Origin: Flavobacterium sp. K5-23
GTDB taxonomy: Bacteria > Bacteroidota > Bacteroidia > Flavobacteriales > Flavobacteriaceae
Reading direction: 5' to 3'
NCBI RefSeq assembly: GCF_023278045.1
Contig: NZ_CP056783.1
Location: 2,389,501 to 2,453,500 of the forward strand
DNA: 64,000 bases
Each line of letters begins with the position of its first letter. Positions within the stretch are counted from its first letter, which is position 1. Below are positions 42,173 to 51,705 of the stretch, one piece after another. The position numbers and the translations under genes were made by a program. The notes beneath the pieces were generated by a model, which worked only from the letters and a program-made list of their open reading frames with translations, did no database searches and was not told the DNA's origin.

Positions 42173-43102
42173 ATGTCTGCAGAAATAGAAGAAAGAATTG
42201 AAAAGGTTCCAGTACTAAGAGATGTGGTTCGTTTTCTTAAAAAGATTGAGCTACCTTGGTTAGAGGGACTTTCGTTATATGATTTAATAGAAATATACGG
42301 AATAGGTATTGCTGAAGGAGCTTTATCGAATCGTGCGGGTGCAATTGCCTTCAGTTTTTTTATGGCTTTGTTTCCTTTTGCCCTTTTTATTCTGAATCTA
42401 ATCCCCTACATTCCGATTGAAGGTTTTCAGGAAGATTTTTTGAAATTCATTGCTGAGGGTGTTCCTCCAAATACTTATTATGCGATATCAAACATCATAA
42501 ACGACATTCTTAATAATAGCCATTCCGGATTGCTGTCATATGGTTTTTTACTATCCATTTTATTAATGGCAAACGGTTTAAATGCTATTCTAGGAGGTTT
42601 TGATGCCTCTCGCCACGTATTGATTAAAAGAGGCTTTTTTCAACAGTATTTTATTGCTGTTGGAATGTCATTAATCCTATCATTTTTATTGATTCTTACT
42701 GTCGCTATAATTGTAGTTTTTGAAGTGTTTATACAAAAATTAAATGCGCATCATGTCCTGAACGATAAAATTCCACTAATTATTATGGGGAGGTACGGAT
42801 TTTTAGTATTGATGATATTAATTACAACATCGATATTGTTTAAGTTTGGAACCAAACATGATAAAACCCGTTCATTTATTTCTATAGGATCCGTGTTCAC
42901 AACAATTTTTGCTATTTTTATATCCTATATATTTGGAATTTGGGTAATAAGGTTCTCTCAGTATAATCAACTGTACGGTTCTATCGGGACCTTATTGATT
43001 ATGATGTTTTATATTTGGATTAACTGTATGGTTTTATTGCTCGGTTTTGAGTTAAACGCAACCATCAATAATTTGAAAAGAAAAAAAAGATTATCGATTT
43101 AA
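42173..43102 (+). CDS. YihY/BrkB-family inner membrane protein
   Basis: A 309-residue protein with six membrane helices. The family pattern is visible: SNRAGAIAFSFFMALFPFAL near residue 56, a GLLSYGFLLSILLMANGLNA block, and the end YGSIGTLLIMMFYIWINCMV. It was once listed as a ribonuclease BN, which is wrong for this family; the true function is not known, though transport or envelope roles are assumed. It lies 126 bases after nadC. Confidence 0.93.
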   Translation: MSAEIEERIEKVPVLRDVVRFLKKIELPWLEGLSLYDLIEIYGIGIAEGALSNRAGAIAFSFFMALFPFALFILNLIPYIPIEGFQEDFLKFIAEGVPPNTYYAISNIINDILNNSHSGLLSYGFLLSILLMANGLNAILGGFDASRHVLIKRGFFQQYFIAVGMSLILSFLLILTVAIIVVFEVFIQKLNAHHVLNDKIPLIIMGRYGFLVLMILITTSILFKFGTKHDKTRSFISIGSVFTTIFAIFISYIFGIWVIRFSQYNQLYGSIGTLLIMMFYIWINCMVLLLGFELNATINNLKRKKRLSI

Positions 43103-43146
43103 GCTAAAGGGTTCTACTATTTTATAGTAAATTTGATAAAAGTTTA

Positions 43147-43223
43147 AAGCTGTTTCCTGCTGTCCGCTGTATTTTTTATTCTGAACCCCAGAATAAAAAG
43201 ATGCTGCTTCCATCAGGGCTAAA
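43147..43223 (+). repeat. Dispersed element, short form, copy B (conserved flanks, variable hairpin)
   Basis: Begins AGCTGTTTCCTGCTGTCCG, matching the start of copy A (AGCTATTCCTGCTATTCG), and ends TTCCATCAGGGCTA (43208-43221), which matches 15415-15428 at 13 of 14 positions. The centre is an 11-bp hairpin TTTTTATTCTG (43173-43183) with CAGAATAAAAA (43189-43199), unrelated to the centres of copies A and C. It sits between yihY and the DUF2147 gene, ending 13 bases before the latter's start. Confidence 0.82.
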
Positions 43224-43235
43224 ATAAAAGAAACC

Positions 43236-43667
43236 ATGAAGAATATCATAACTATTGCCGTTTTGCTTTTAAGTACAATTTTCTATTCACAAAATCATAC
43301 TGTTATAGGTAAATGGAAAACCATTGATGATGAAACCGGAAAAGCGAAGTCTATTATAGAAATTTATGAGAAATCAGGAAAAATCTATGGTAGAGTAGTG
43401 GAAATATTAGATGAAGAACATAGAAAAGATTTGTGTACTAATTGTGAAAACGAAGATAGAAATAAACCCATCATTGGTATGACCATAATTAAAGGTCTTT
43501 CTAAAAATGGTAAGGAGTATGATTCTGGGAAAATTTTAGATCCTAAAAACGGAAAAATATACAAATGTATGATGTCATTAGAAGGGAATGATAAGCTGAA
43601 GGTTCGTGGCTATATAGGATTTGCGTTGATAGGTAGAACGCAGTATTGGTATAGAGTAAAAGGCTAA
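43236..43667 (+). CDS. DUF2147 domain exported protein
   Basis: A 143-residue protein with signal peptide (MKNIITIAVLLLSTIFYSQ). The DUF2147 pattern is clear: VIGKWKTIDDETGKAKSIIE, YEKSGKIYGRVVEI, a DLCTNCENEDRN loop with two cysteines, then GMTIIKGLSKNGKEYDSGKI, LDPKNGKIYKCMM and LKVRGYIGFALIGRTQYWYR. Members form a small lipocalin-like beta barrel in the periplasm with unknown ligand. The start lies 13 bases after repeat element B. Confidence 0.93.
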   Translation: MKNIITIAVLLLSTIFYSQNHTVIGKWKTIDDETGKAKSIIEIYEKSGKIYGRVVEILDEEHRKDLCTNCENEDRNKPIIGMTIIKGLSKNGKEYDSGKILDPKNGKIYKCMMSLEGNDKLKVRGYIGFALIGRTQYWYRVKG

Positions 43668-43799
43668 TAAGAGAAAAAAATCAATACCAATACCAAATAA
43701 TCAAATTAATAGTTTGTCTACAATCTGACACCTATTGTTAAATACGATTTAGTAAAATCATACGGTCACTATTTTAACCTATAATTTCTAATTTCCACA

Positions 43800-46250
43800 A
43801 TGCATTTCGTCGAAGTAATTTTACCGCTTTCATTGGCTAAGACGTTTACTTATAGCGTTTCTGAAGCTGAGTATCATTATATAAAAAAAGGAATGCGACT
43901 GGCAGTTCCTTTCGGGAAAAGTAAAATCTATACTGCTTTAGTTATAGATATTCATCAAAATAAACCCACTCTTTACGATGCTAAAGAAATTCATCAGATT
44001 CTTGATGAAAAACCAATCGTAACTGAAATCCAAATTGCCCATTGGCAATGGATTGCCTCCTATTATATGTGTGCCATTGGTGATGTGTATCGCGGTGCGA
44101 TGCCAAGTGCTTTACTATTAGAGAGTGAAACGTTAATCTCACAGAAAACAACAACCTTTGTGGATGAAAGTCAGCTTACGGATGATGAGTATCTCGTTTT
44201 TCAGGCTTTACAGCTTCAATCCTCTCTTAAAATACACGAAATAATTGCTATTTTGAACAAGAAAAATATTTTTCCGGTCATTCAAAAAATGATCGACAAA
44301 AATATTTTAGTGTTACAGGAGGAAATGCAAGAAAGCTATAAGCCTAAATTAGTTCGTTATCTTAAATTGCATTCTAAATATGATTCAAATCAAGGGTTAA
44401 GTGAATTGTTAGAAACGCTCAAAAACGCCAACAAGCAAAAAGAAATTGTGATGGCGTATTTCCAATTGAGTGCTTCTGAAAAGAAGCCTATAACCGTAAA
44501 AAAACTGGTTGATGCTGCCGGTTCCACTTCGGCAATCGTTAAGGCCTTAATAGATAAAGAAATATTTGAGGATTATTTACTTCAAGAAGACCGAGTAAAT
44601 TTTACGGGTAAAACTAAGGAAGAGCAACTTCAATTGAGCGTTGTGCAAAACAAAGCTTTCGAAGAGATAAATAACAGTTTTATAGAAAAAGAAGTGTGTC
44701 TTTTACACGGTGTGACATCCAGTGGTAAAACGGAAATTTATATTAAGCTTATTGAGGGATATCTTCATGAAGGAAAACAGGTTTTGTATTTATTACCGGA
44801 AATTGCATTAACGACTCAATTAGTAGGGAGATTACGCGCTTATTTTGGTAATAAAGTGGCTGTTTTTCATTCGAAATATAACAATAATGAACGGGTAGAA
44901 GTTTGGAATCAGGTATTGAATAACTCTGTGAAAGCTCAAATTGTTATTGGTGCAAGATCAGCTTTGTTTTTGCCCTTTGGGAATCTCGGATTTATAATTG
45001 TAGATGAAGAACACGAACAGACTTTTAAACAAGTTGATCCTGCGCCTCGCTATCACGCTCGTGATGCGGCAATAGTCTTGGCGAATTTTCATAAAGCTAA
45101 AGTATTGCTGGGATCGGCTACGCCAAGTATTGAAACTTATTTTAATGCAAAATCAGAAAAGTATGGTTTGGTTGAAATTACCGAAAGATACGGAAAGGTG
45201 ATGATGCCAGATATTAAGTTGGTTGATCTTAAAGATAAATATTTCCGTAAACAAATGAAAGGGCATTTTAGCGATGTTCTTATTGATGAAATTACTGCTG
45301 CCGTATCTTTAGGAGAACAAGTCATTTTGTTTCAAAATAGAAGGGGTTATTCTCCTTTATTAGAGTGTATGACTTGTGGCCACGTACCTCAATGTCAACA
45401 GTGTGATGTAAGTTTAACTTATCATAAACATAGAAATCAGTTGCGTTGTCATTATTGCGGCTATTCAATTGCTAAACCTACCCATTGTCATAGTTGTTCC
45501 AGTGTTGATTTAACAACTAAAGGTTTTGGAACTGAGCAGATTCAGCAGGAATTGGTAACTCTTTTTCCGGATAGTAAGGTAGGGAGAATGGATCAGGATA
45601 CGACAAGGGGAAAATACGGTTTCGAAAAAATAATTGACGGTTTTAAAAATAGGGAATTTGATATATTGGTAGGTACTCAAATGTTGGCCAAAGGACTCGA
45701 TTTTGACAATGTCAGTTTAGTGGGAATAATGAATGCTGATAATATGTTGTATCATCCTGATTTCAGAGCTTTTGAAAGAAGTTTTCAAATGATGATGCAG
45801 GTGTCAGGACGTTCAGGCCGTTCAGAAAAACAAGGGAAAGTTATTATTCAAACTTATAATCCGGATCATAATACGATTCAACAGGTTGCTTCAAATAATT
45901 ATGCAGGAATGTATAAGGAACAATTGTATGATCGTCAGATTTATAAGTACCCACCATATTTTAGAATTATCAAATTAACTTTAAAGCAACGTGATTTCGA
46001 TAAGTTAAAGGAAGGGGCAATGTGGTTGTATCAAGTGATGAGTCAGAATCTAGATATGCCAGTTTTGGGTCCAGAGGAACCAGGAATAAACAGAATTAGG
46101 AATGAGTATATCCGAACGATAATTATTAAAATTCCACAAAATTCATCAATAGGAGGAACAAAAAAAACTATTCAGAAAATGCTAAATAGTTTTGATGCTG
46201 TTGCTCAGTTTAGAGCTATTAGAGTTTCGATAAATGTAGACTTCTATTAA
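43800..46250 (+). CDS. priA: Primosomal protein N' (replication restart helicase PriA)
   Basis: A 3'-to-5' DNA helicase that reloads the replisome at stalled forks. The 816-residue protein has the N-terminal 3'-DNA-binding domain (FVEVILPLSLAKTFTYSV), Walker A GVTSSGKTEIY near residues 304-314, DEEH box near 401, a zinc-binding insertion with paired cysteines (LECMTCGHVPQCQQCDVSL, CHYCGYS, CHSCSS, about 523-570) and helicase motifs V/VI (GTQMLAKGLDFDNV, QVSGRSGRS). It ends 9 bases before the convergent LytTR gene with no terminator between. Confidence 0.97.
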   Translation: MHFVEVILPLSLAKTFTYSVSEAEYHYIKKGMRLAVPFGKSKIYTALVIDIHQNKPTLYDAKEIHQILDEKPIVTEIQIAHWQWIASYYMCAIGDVYRGAMPSALLLESETLISQKTTTFVDESQLTDDEYLVFQALQLQSSLKIHEIIAILNKKNIFPVIQKMIDKNILVLQEEMQESYKPKLVRYLKLHSKYDSNQGLSELLETLKNANKQKEIVMAYFQLSASEKKPITVKKLVDAAGSTSAIVKALIDKEIFEDYLLQEDRVNFTGKTKEEQLQLSVVQNKAFEEINNSFIEKEVCLLHGVTSSGKTEIYIKLIEGYLHEGKQVLYLLPEIALTTQLVGRLRAYFGNKVAVFHSKYNNNERVEVWNQVLNNSVKAQIVIGARSALFLPFGNLGFIIVDEEHEQTFKQVDPAPRYHARDAAIVLANFHKAKVLLGSATPSIETYFNAKSEKYGLVEITERYGKVMMPDIKLVDLKDKYFRKQMKGHFSDVLIDEITAAVSLGEQVILFQNRRGYSPLLECMTCGHVPQCQQCDVSLTYHKHRNQLRCHYCGYSIAKPTHCHSCSSVDLTTKGFGTEQIQQELVTLFPDSKVGRMDQDTTRGKYGFEKIIDGFKNREFDILVGTQMLAKGLDFDNVSLVGIMNADNMLYHPDFRAFERSFQMMMQVSGRSGRSEKQGKVIIQTYNPDHNTIQQVASNNYAGMYKEQLYDRQIYKYPPYFRIIKLTLKQRDFDKLKEGAMWLYQVMSQNLDMPVLGPEEPGINRIRNEYIRTIIIKIPQNSSIGGTKKTIQKMLNSFDAVAQFRAIRVSINVDFY

Positions 46251-46259
46251 AAAGTATTT

Positions 46260-46955
46260 TTATTCATATGATAATGCTTTTACGAGGTCTTCTTTTTTAT
46301 TTCTGCTTAATGGGATTTTTGTTGGTCCTATCTCAGCAAATCTACTATTAAAACGTTCTATTTTGTCAATGTTTACAATGTATGATTTATGAACCCTAAC
46401 AAATTTATTTTGAGGTAAATCATTTTCAAACGACTTCATAGTCGAAAGAACGAGGTTGCTATCGTCTTCTGTAACAACACGTACATAATCTCCAAAAGCT
46501 TCAATCCATTTGATTTTTGAAGTGAATATCTTCAATTTTTTCAGATTGCTTTTGATGAAAATATGCTCTCCTTCATCCTCTTTGTTGTCTTTCTTGTACA
46601 AGTGTATGTCAACGGCTCTTTTTACTGAGGCATTAAAACGATCAACGGCAATAGGTTTTTGTAAATAATCTGTTGCATCATAATCAAAAGCCTTCATGGC
46701 ATATTCTGCTTTAGAGGTGATGAATATAATTTGGGGTTTTACTTTTAAACCGTCAAGAAAATCAAAACCACTTATAACTGGCATTTCTATGTCCAGAAAA
46801 ATCAAGTCTACATTTTGGATAGACATACAGCTTTTGGCTTCGATTGCGTTAGAAAAATCACCAATTAGATGTAGATTGGGATGATTATTAACTAACTTTG
46901 CGATGATCATTCTTTGAATAGAACTATCATCTACTACTACACAATTTAGTTTCAT
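46260..46955 (-). CDS. LytTR-family response regulator
   Basis: A 231-residue protein with an N-terminal receiver domain (acidic pair D9 D10, phospho-acceptor D55 in LIFLDIEMP, TSKAEYA, K in YLQKPI) and a C-terminal LytTR DNA-binding domain from about residue 130 (IFIKSNLKKLKIF, IKWIEAFGDYVRV, FVRVHKSYIVNIDKIERF, IPLSRNKKEDLVKAL). It binds promoter repeats as a dimer after phosphorylation. Its usual partner, a LytS-type membrane kinase (His_kinase family), is not in the window. Targets are unknown. Confidence 0.95.
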   Translation of the reverse strand: MKLNCVVVDDSSIQRMIIAKLVNNHPNLHLIGDFSNAIEAKSCMSIQNVDLIFLDIEMPVISGFDFLDGLKVKPQIIFITSKAEYAMKAFDYDATDYLQKPIAVDRFNASVKRAVDIHLYKKDNKEDEGEHIFIKSNLKKLKIFTSKIKWIEAFGDYVRVVTEDDSNLVLSTMKSFENDLPQNKFVRVHKSYIVNIDKIERFNSRFAEIGPTKIPLSRNKKEDLVKALSYE

Positions 46956-47064
46956 ATCATTTGCATTTAAAGATTTCAGGTAAGTAAAAGTAAAGTATAT
47001 TTTTTAGTTTGACTAAAATTATATCGTTTTTTTTTGCAGTACGTCGAATAAAGCGTATTTATAC

Positions 47065-47094
47065 TTGGTCGTTTGAAAAAAATGATTACTTTTG
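47065..47094 (+). promoter_or_regulatory. Promoter of the rpsF-rpsR-rplI operon
   Basis: TTG at 47065-47067, a 19-base spacer and TACTTTTG at 47087-47094 form a full Bacteroidota promoter (TTG-N19-TAnnTTTG). It lies 30 bases before the ATG at 47124 and overlaps the longer frame from 47073, which rules out that start. Confidence 0.7.
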
Positions 47095-47123
47095 CATCCA
47101 ATTTAACAATAAAATATATTTTT

Positions 47124-47465
47124 ATGAATCATTATGAAACTGTTTTCATTTTAAATCCCGTTTTATCTGAGGTTCAGGTAAAGGAAACAGTAAGCAAATT
47201 TGAAGATTTTCTTACTAGTAGAGGAGCTGAAATGGTATCTAAAGAGGATTGGGGCCTGAAAAAAATGGCTTACGAAATCCAAAACAAAAAAAGTGGTTTT
47301 TATCACTTATTCGAATTCAAAGTAGCAGGAGAAGTTCTTATTGCTTTTGAAACAGAATTTAGACGTGACGAGAGAATTATGCGTTTCTTGACTGTAAGTC
47401 TTGATAAACATGCTATTTCTTGGGCTGAAAGAAGAAGAACTAAACTTAAATCTACAAAAGCTTAA
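47124..47465 (+). CDS. rpsF: 30S ribosomal protein S6
   Basis: From the ATG at 47124 the protein is 113 residues, the usual size, starting [16 protein letters not shown]. Motifs: [20 protein letters not shown] and [21 protein letters not shown]6 binds S18 and the central domain of 16S rRNA. It begins the S6-S18-L9 operon behind a strong promoter; the 17 extra residues of the longer frame overlap this promoter. Confidence 0.97.
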   Translation: MNHYETVFILNPVLSEVQVKETVSKFEDFLTSRGAEMVSKEDWGLKKMAYEIQNKKSGFYHLFEFKVAGEVLIAFETEFRRDERIMRFLTVSLDKHAISWAERRRTKLKSTKA

Positions 47466-47470
47466 TTATC

Positions 47471-47767
47471 ATGGCTACATTACAACAATCTGCTTCAGGA
47501 AAAAAAGACGGGGATATCAGATATCTTACGCCTTTAAATATAGAGACTAACAAACAAAAGAAATACTGTCGTTTCAAAAAATCAGGTATCAAATATATTG
47601 ATTATAAAGATGCTGATTTCTTATTGAAATTCGTTAACGAACAAGGGAAAATTCTTCCTCGTCGTTTAACTGGAACTTCATTGAAATACCAAAGAAAAGT
47701 TTCTGTTGCTGTGAAAAGAGCACGTCACTTAGCTTTTATGCCATATGTGGCTGATTTACTAAAATAA
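47471..47767 (+). CDS. rpsR: 30S ribosomal protein S18
   Basis: A 98-residue basic protein with the S18 core: [60 protein letters not shown] and [14 protein letters not shown]. The single cysteine in KKYCRF is the lone one of the usual N-terminal region. It begins 5 bases after rpsF and binds S6 in the 30S platform. Confidence 0.98.
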   Translation: MATLQQSASGKKDGDIRYLTPLNIETNKQKKYCRFKKSGIKYIDYKDADFLLKFVNEQGKILPRRLTGTSLKYQRKVSVAVKRARHLAFMPYVADLLK

Positions 47768-47832
47768 TATTTTAACTCAGTTGTTGGTTTTCTGAAACAT
47801 GAAACCTAACTTCTATAATAAAGGACAACAAC

Positions 47833-48270
47833 ATGGAACTTATTTTAAAACAAGACGTTCAAAATTTAGGATTTAAAGATGATATTGTATCTGTGAAAAA
47901 TGGTTACGGTCGTAACTTTTTAATTCCACAAGGTCACGCTCATTTAGCTACTTCTTCTGCAAAGAAAGTGTTAGCTGAAAACCTAAAACAAAGAGCACAT
48001 AAAGAAGCTAAAGTTGTAGCAGATGCACAAGCATTAGCTGAAACTATTAAAGCTATCGAAATTAAAATTACTGCAAAAGCAGGTGGAGAAAAATTATTCG
48101 GTTCAATTACTAATATTGATATCGCTGATGCATTAGCAAAAGGTGGTCAAGTAATTGATAGAAAATTCATCACTAGCGGAATTGTTAAACGTACTGGTAA
48201 ATATACTGCAAACGTACGTTTACACAGAGATGTAATAGTTGAATTAGCTTACGAAATCATAGCTGAATAA
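47833..48270 (+). CDS. rplI: 50S ribosomal protein L9
   Basis: A 145-residue protein with the L9 signature MELILKQDVQNLGFKDDIVS, VKNGYGRNFLIPQGHAHLAT, then the long connecting helix (AENLKQRAHKEAKVVADAQA) and the C-terminal domain (AGGEKLFGSITNIDIADAL, HRDVIVELAYEI). It is the third gene of the operon, 65 bases after rpsR, and is followed by a terminator. Confidence 0.98.
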   Translation: MELILKQDVQNLGFKDDIVSVKNGYGRNFLIPQGHAHLATSSAKKVLAENLKQRAHKEAKVVADAQALAETIKAIEIKITAKAGGEKLFGSITNIDIADALAKGGQVIDRKFITSGIVKRTGKYTANVRLHRDVIVELAYEIIAE

Positions 48271-48305
48271 TAAGATTTAGTTAACGTTTTGTTAAAAAAA
48301 AATGA

Positions 48306-48335
48306 AAATCACTCCTCGGAGTGATTTTTTTTTGC
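48306..48335 (+). terminator. Rho-independent terminator after rplI
   Basis: Perfect 10-bp arms AAATCACTCC / GGAGTGATTT around TC (effective loop four bases), then a run of T. It ends just before the promoter box of the TonB receptor gene. Confidence 0.93.
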
Positions 48336-48336
48336 T

Positions 48337-48344
48337 TAATTTTG
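48337..48344 (+). promoter_or_regulatory. Putative -7 box for the Oar-like receptor gene
   Basis: TAATTTTG, perfect TAnnTTTG, 27 bases before the ATG at 48371. The -33 region would fall in the preceding terminator and shows no TTG. Confidence 0.5.
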
Positions 48345-48370
48345 CACCAAATTAATTCATAATCAAACAA

Positions 48371-51300
48371 ATGAAAAAAATTATCGCTTTATTGTTTATT
48401 GTATTTGGAACCCATATTATGATGGGACAAACGACAACTTCTAGCATTAAGGGAATTGTAAAAAGTTCGGATGCTGAATTACTGCCAGGCGCAAATGTAC
48501 TGGCTATTCATACACCAACAGGATCTAAATATTCCGCATTATCAAATGCTGATGGTAGATTTAATATGTTGAACATGAGAATAGGTGGGCCATACAAGGT
48601 CGTGGTTTCATTTATTGGTTTTCAAGATCAAGAATTCAACGATGTATATCTTGAATTAGGAAAAGCTTTTAGTTTAGACGTTCTTTTAAAAGATTCAAGT
48701 CAAGAACTTAAAGAAGTTAAAATTACAACTTCTAAAAACAAAGTATTTGAAAGCGGCCGTACTGGTGCAGAAACTACTATTGGAAGAAGAGAATTAGCTG
48801 CTTTGCCAACTATTTCCAGATCTGCTGAAGATTTTACACGTATGGAGCCAAGCGCAAGTGGTGGTTCTTTTGGTGGTAGAAATGATCAATACAATAGCTA
48901 CTCTTTAAATGGTGCTGTTTTTAATAATCCTTTCGGATTAGATGCTGCAACTCCAGGAGGACAAACGGGGTCTCAACCTATTTCATTAGATGCTATCGAC
49001 CAAATTCAGGTTGCTACTGCTCCTTATGATGTTACCTTGTCTGGTTTTACAGGTGCTTCGGTAAATGCTGTTACTAAATCAGGTACAAATGAATTTCACG
49101 GAACTGCTTATAGCTTTTTTAGAAATCAAGATTTAACTGGTAGTAAGATTAAAGGAGAAAAAATATTTGTTCCTTCATTAGAACAAACTCAAGCAGGTGT
49201 AAGTTTTGGTGGTCCAATTATCAAAGATAAATTGTTCTTTTTCGCCAATTATGAAATCGACAAAAGAAGTGATTTAGGATCTAATTTTGTTGCTAATAAT
49301 AATAATGGTTCAACTGACGTAAATGAATCAAGAGTTTTAGAATCAGATTTAATGGCTGTTTCTAATGCGTTAAATTTATTAGGATACAACCCAGGTGCTT
49401 ACCAAGGTTTTACTCATAACTCTGATTCTAATAAAGGAGTTATTAAGATTGACTGGAATATTAATGATGATCATAAACTAGCAGTTATTTATAATTTCTT
49501 GAATGCATCTAAAGACAAACCTGCTCACCCAACAGCTTTAGGGTTTAGAGGGCCAAATTCTTCTATTCTTCAATTTGAAAAATCGGGATATCAAATAAAC
49601 AATGAATTAGATTCATTTTTAGTTGAATTAAATTCGAAATTCAGTGAAACTGTTTCGAATAAATTACAAGCAGGTTATACTCATTTTAATGACTATAGAA
49701 GACCTTTCTCAACTCCAGCTCCAATTATTAATATTCAGGATGGATCAGGTTCTAATTATATAATTGCAGGACACGAACCATTTTCTATTAACAATACATT
49801 AGATCAAAAGGTTCTTCAAATTACAAATAATTTGAATTATGTTACCGGAGATCATACTTTTACTTTTGGTACTTCATTTGAGAAATATCAATTTAAGAAT
49901 TCATTTAACTTAACAGCTTTTGAAAATTTCGGAACTTTCGGAACTTTAGGAAATTATAAAGGTTTATTCAGCCCTTATTCAAGTGTTAATGAATTTTTAT
50001 TAGATGCTGCAGCTCCTTTAGCTACAAGTTTTATTAAACAAAATCTTATTTATGCTCAAAACCAGTCTAATTCATTAAATTCTTTTGGAGTTGGTGAGGA
50101 TAAAGGTTTTAAATTAGCTGAATTAAATGTTGGACAATTAGCATTTTATGTTCAAGACGATTGGAATATCACAGAAGATTTTAAATTATCTTTAGGTTTA
50201 AGAGCTGATAAGCCGTTGTATTTTGATACAGCTGATTTAATCCAAAAGTATATCAATACAGATAATGGTGCTTCAAGAGACAATCTAAAAGACTATTTTG
50301 ATCCTGAAACTAATGCTGCGGTTAAATTAATTTCTACAACTTTACCAAGTAAAAGTATTCTATGGTCTCCAAGATTAGGATTCAATTGGGATGTTAAAGG
50401 GGATAGAACTTTACAAGTACGTGGTGGTACAGGTATCTTTACTGGGAAACTACCATTTGTATGGTTAGGTAATCAGGTAAGTGGTTCAGATGATGGTTTT
50501 TTCCAAATTATGGATAAAGATTTCAAATGGCCACAAGTTTGGAGAACAAGTTTAGGATTGGATAAAAAGTTGGCTGATAACTATATTGTTACTCTTGACT
50601 TATCATACAATAAAGATATTAACGGAGTTCACGTTCAAAACTGGGGATTAAGAGTTCCAACAAGTACTTTGGTTGGATCTGATTCAAGAGCTATTTACAG
50701 AGCTTCTGATAAAGGAACAAACAGTGCTTATGTAATGACAAATTCTAATAAAGGAAGTGTTTTCAATACTTCTGTTAAAGTTCAAAAGAACTTTGATAAT
50801 GGTTTGTATGCTAGTTTAGCTTATAACTTTTTAGTTGCAAAAGATGTGAATTCTATTGAAGCTGAAATTACTGGTGATGCTTTTGCTTTTAATCCAGCTG
50901 TTGGAAATGTAAATAATGCAGTATTGTCTAATTCTAAATATGGAGACAGAAACCGTTTTATTGGTATTGCTTCTAAAAAATGGAAATACGGTACTAATGA
51001 TAAATGGGCGACTACAGTTTCTACATTCTTTGAATATGCTCAAGGAGGTCGTTTTAATTATATTTATGGTGGAGACATCAATAATGATGGTTCTGGAACA
51101 AATGACTTAATTTATGTTCCAACAACTGCACAAATTGCTGGAATGACATTTACTGGAGGTCCAAGTCAAGGTGTTGCTTATGATAAATTCATTAGTCAAG
51201 ATGATTATTTAAGTGGAAGAAGAGGACAGTATGCTGAGCGTTACGGAGCTTTATCTCCTTGGAGAGGAAAATGGGATTTTAAATTTATGCAAGATTATAA

Positions 51301-51559
51301 CTTTAAAATATCTTCATCTTCTGAGAAAAAGAATACTATTCAATTCAGTATTGATGTGTTAAACTTAGGAAACTTACTTAACTCTGACTGGGGTATAGTG
51401 CAAGTACCTACAAATGTACAGCCAATAGGTGTTTCTGTTGATCCAAATACAAATATACCAACATATACATTTAACGGTACGCAGACTAAGACCTTTAATT
51501 ATGACGCTAGTTTATTGTCAAGATGGCAAGCGCAATTTGGAATTAGATATATTTTCTAA
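48371..51559 (+). CDS. Oar-like TonB-dependent outer-membrane receptor with carboxypeptidase-regulatory domain
   Basis: The 1062-residue protein has a signal peptide (ends GTHIMMGQ), a CarboxypepD_reg-like beta-sandwich (about 23-110: SSIKGIVKSSDAELLPGANV, FIGFQDQEF), a plug domain (about 115-240: YNSYSLNGAVFNNPFG, LDAIDQIQVATAPYDVTLSG, GASVNAVTKSGTNEFHGTAY) and a long beta barrel ending in FGIRYIF with terminal Phe. The plug layout is that of Oar/OmpA-related receptors rather than SusC, and no SusD gene follows. The substrate is unknown. High and even Asn content agrees with outer-membrane barrels of the group. Confidence 0.95.
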   Translation: MKKIIALLFIVFGTHIMMGQTTTSSIKGIVKSSDAELLPGANVLAIHTPTGSKYSALSNADGRFNMLNMRIGGPYKVVVSFIGFQDQEFNDVYLELGKAFSLDVLLKDSSQELKEVKITTSKNKVFESGRTGAETTIGRRELAALPTISRSAEDFTRMEPSASGGSFGGRNDQYNSYSLNGAVFNNPFGLDAATPGGQTGSQPISLDAIDQIQVATAPYDVTLSGFTGASVNAVTKSGTNEFHGTAYSFFRNQDLTGSKIKGEKIFVPSLEQTQAGVSFGGPIIKDKLFFFANYEIDKRSDLGSNFVANNNNGSTDVNESRVLESDLMAVSNALNLLGYNPGAYQGFTHNSDSNKGVIKIDWNINDDHKLAVIYNFLNASKDKPAHPTALGFRGPNSSILQFEKSGYQINNELDSFLVELNSKFSETVSNKLQAGYTHFNDYRRPFSTPAPIINIQDGSGSNYIIAGHEPFSINNTLDQKVLQITNNLNYVTGDHTFTFGTSFEKYQFKNSFNLTAFENFGTFGTLGNYKGLFSPYSSVNEFLLDAAAPLATSFIKQNLIYAQNQSNSLNSFGVGEDKGFKLAELNVGQLAFYVQDDWNITEDFKLSLGLRADKPLYFDTADLIQKYINTDNGASRDNLKDYFDPETNAAVKLISTTLPSKSILWSPRLGFNWDVKGDRTLQVRGGTGIFTGKLPFVWLGNQVSGSDDGFFQIMDKDFKWPQVWRTSLGLDKKLADNYIVTLDLSYNKDINGVHVQNWGLRVPTSTLVGSDSRAIYRASDKGTNSAYVMTNSNKGSVFNTSVKVQKNFDNGLYASLAYNFLVAKDVNSIEAEITGDAFAFNPAVGNVNNAVLSNSKYGDRNRFIGIASKKWKYGTNDKWATTVSTFFEYAQGGRFNYIYGGDINNDGSGTNDLIYVPTTAQIAGMTFTGGPSQGVAYDKFISQDDYLSGRRGQYAERYGALSPWRGKWDFKFMQDYNFKISSSSEKKNTIQFSIDVLNLGNLLNSDWGIVQVPTNVQPIGVSVDPNTNIPTYTFNGTQTKTFNYDASLLSRWQAQFGIRYIF

Positions 51560-51577
51560 TCATAAAATACAATAGGG

Positions 51578-51608
51578 AAAGCCTTCTTGAAAAAGAAGGC
51601 TTTTTTTT
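51578..51608 (+). terminator. Rho-independent terminator after the Oar-like receptor gene
   Basis: Stem AAAGCCTTCTT / AAGAAGGCTTT with a 4-base loop, followed by T run; 19 bases after the stop. Confidence 0.93.
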
Positions 51609-51705
51609 GGTTAAATTTTTTTAAATTAGCGGCTTCTAAATCTTTTATTATTCAAATGGATAATATCAGGTGATAGATGAAATAAGCATTAATCAACAAA
51701 TTATA

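Noticed and set aside
47073..47123. N-terminal extension of ribosomal protein S6
   Set aside because: The stretch carries the operon promoter (TTG-N19-TACTTTTG) and S6 family members start at MNHYET-like sequence.
47768..47832. Possible ribosomal-protein leader RNA between rpsR and rplI
   Set aside because: No stable hairpin or S6:S18-like motif (CCG bulge) is visible in the 65 bases.
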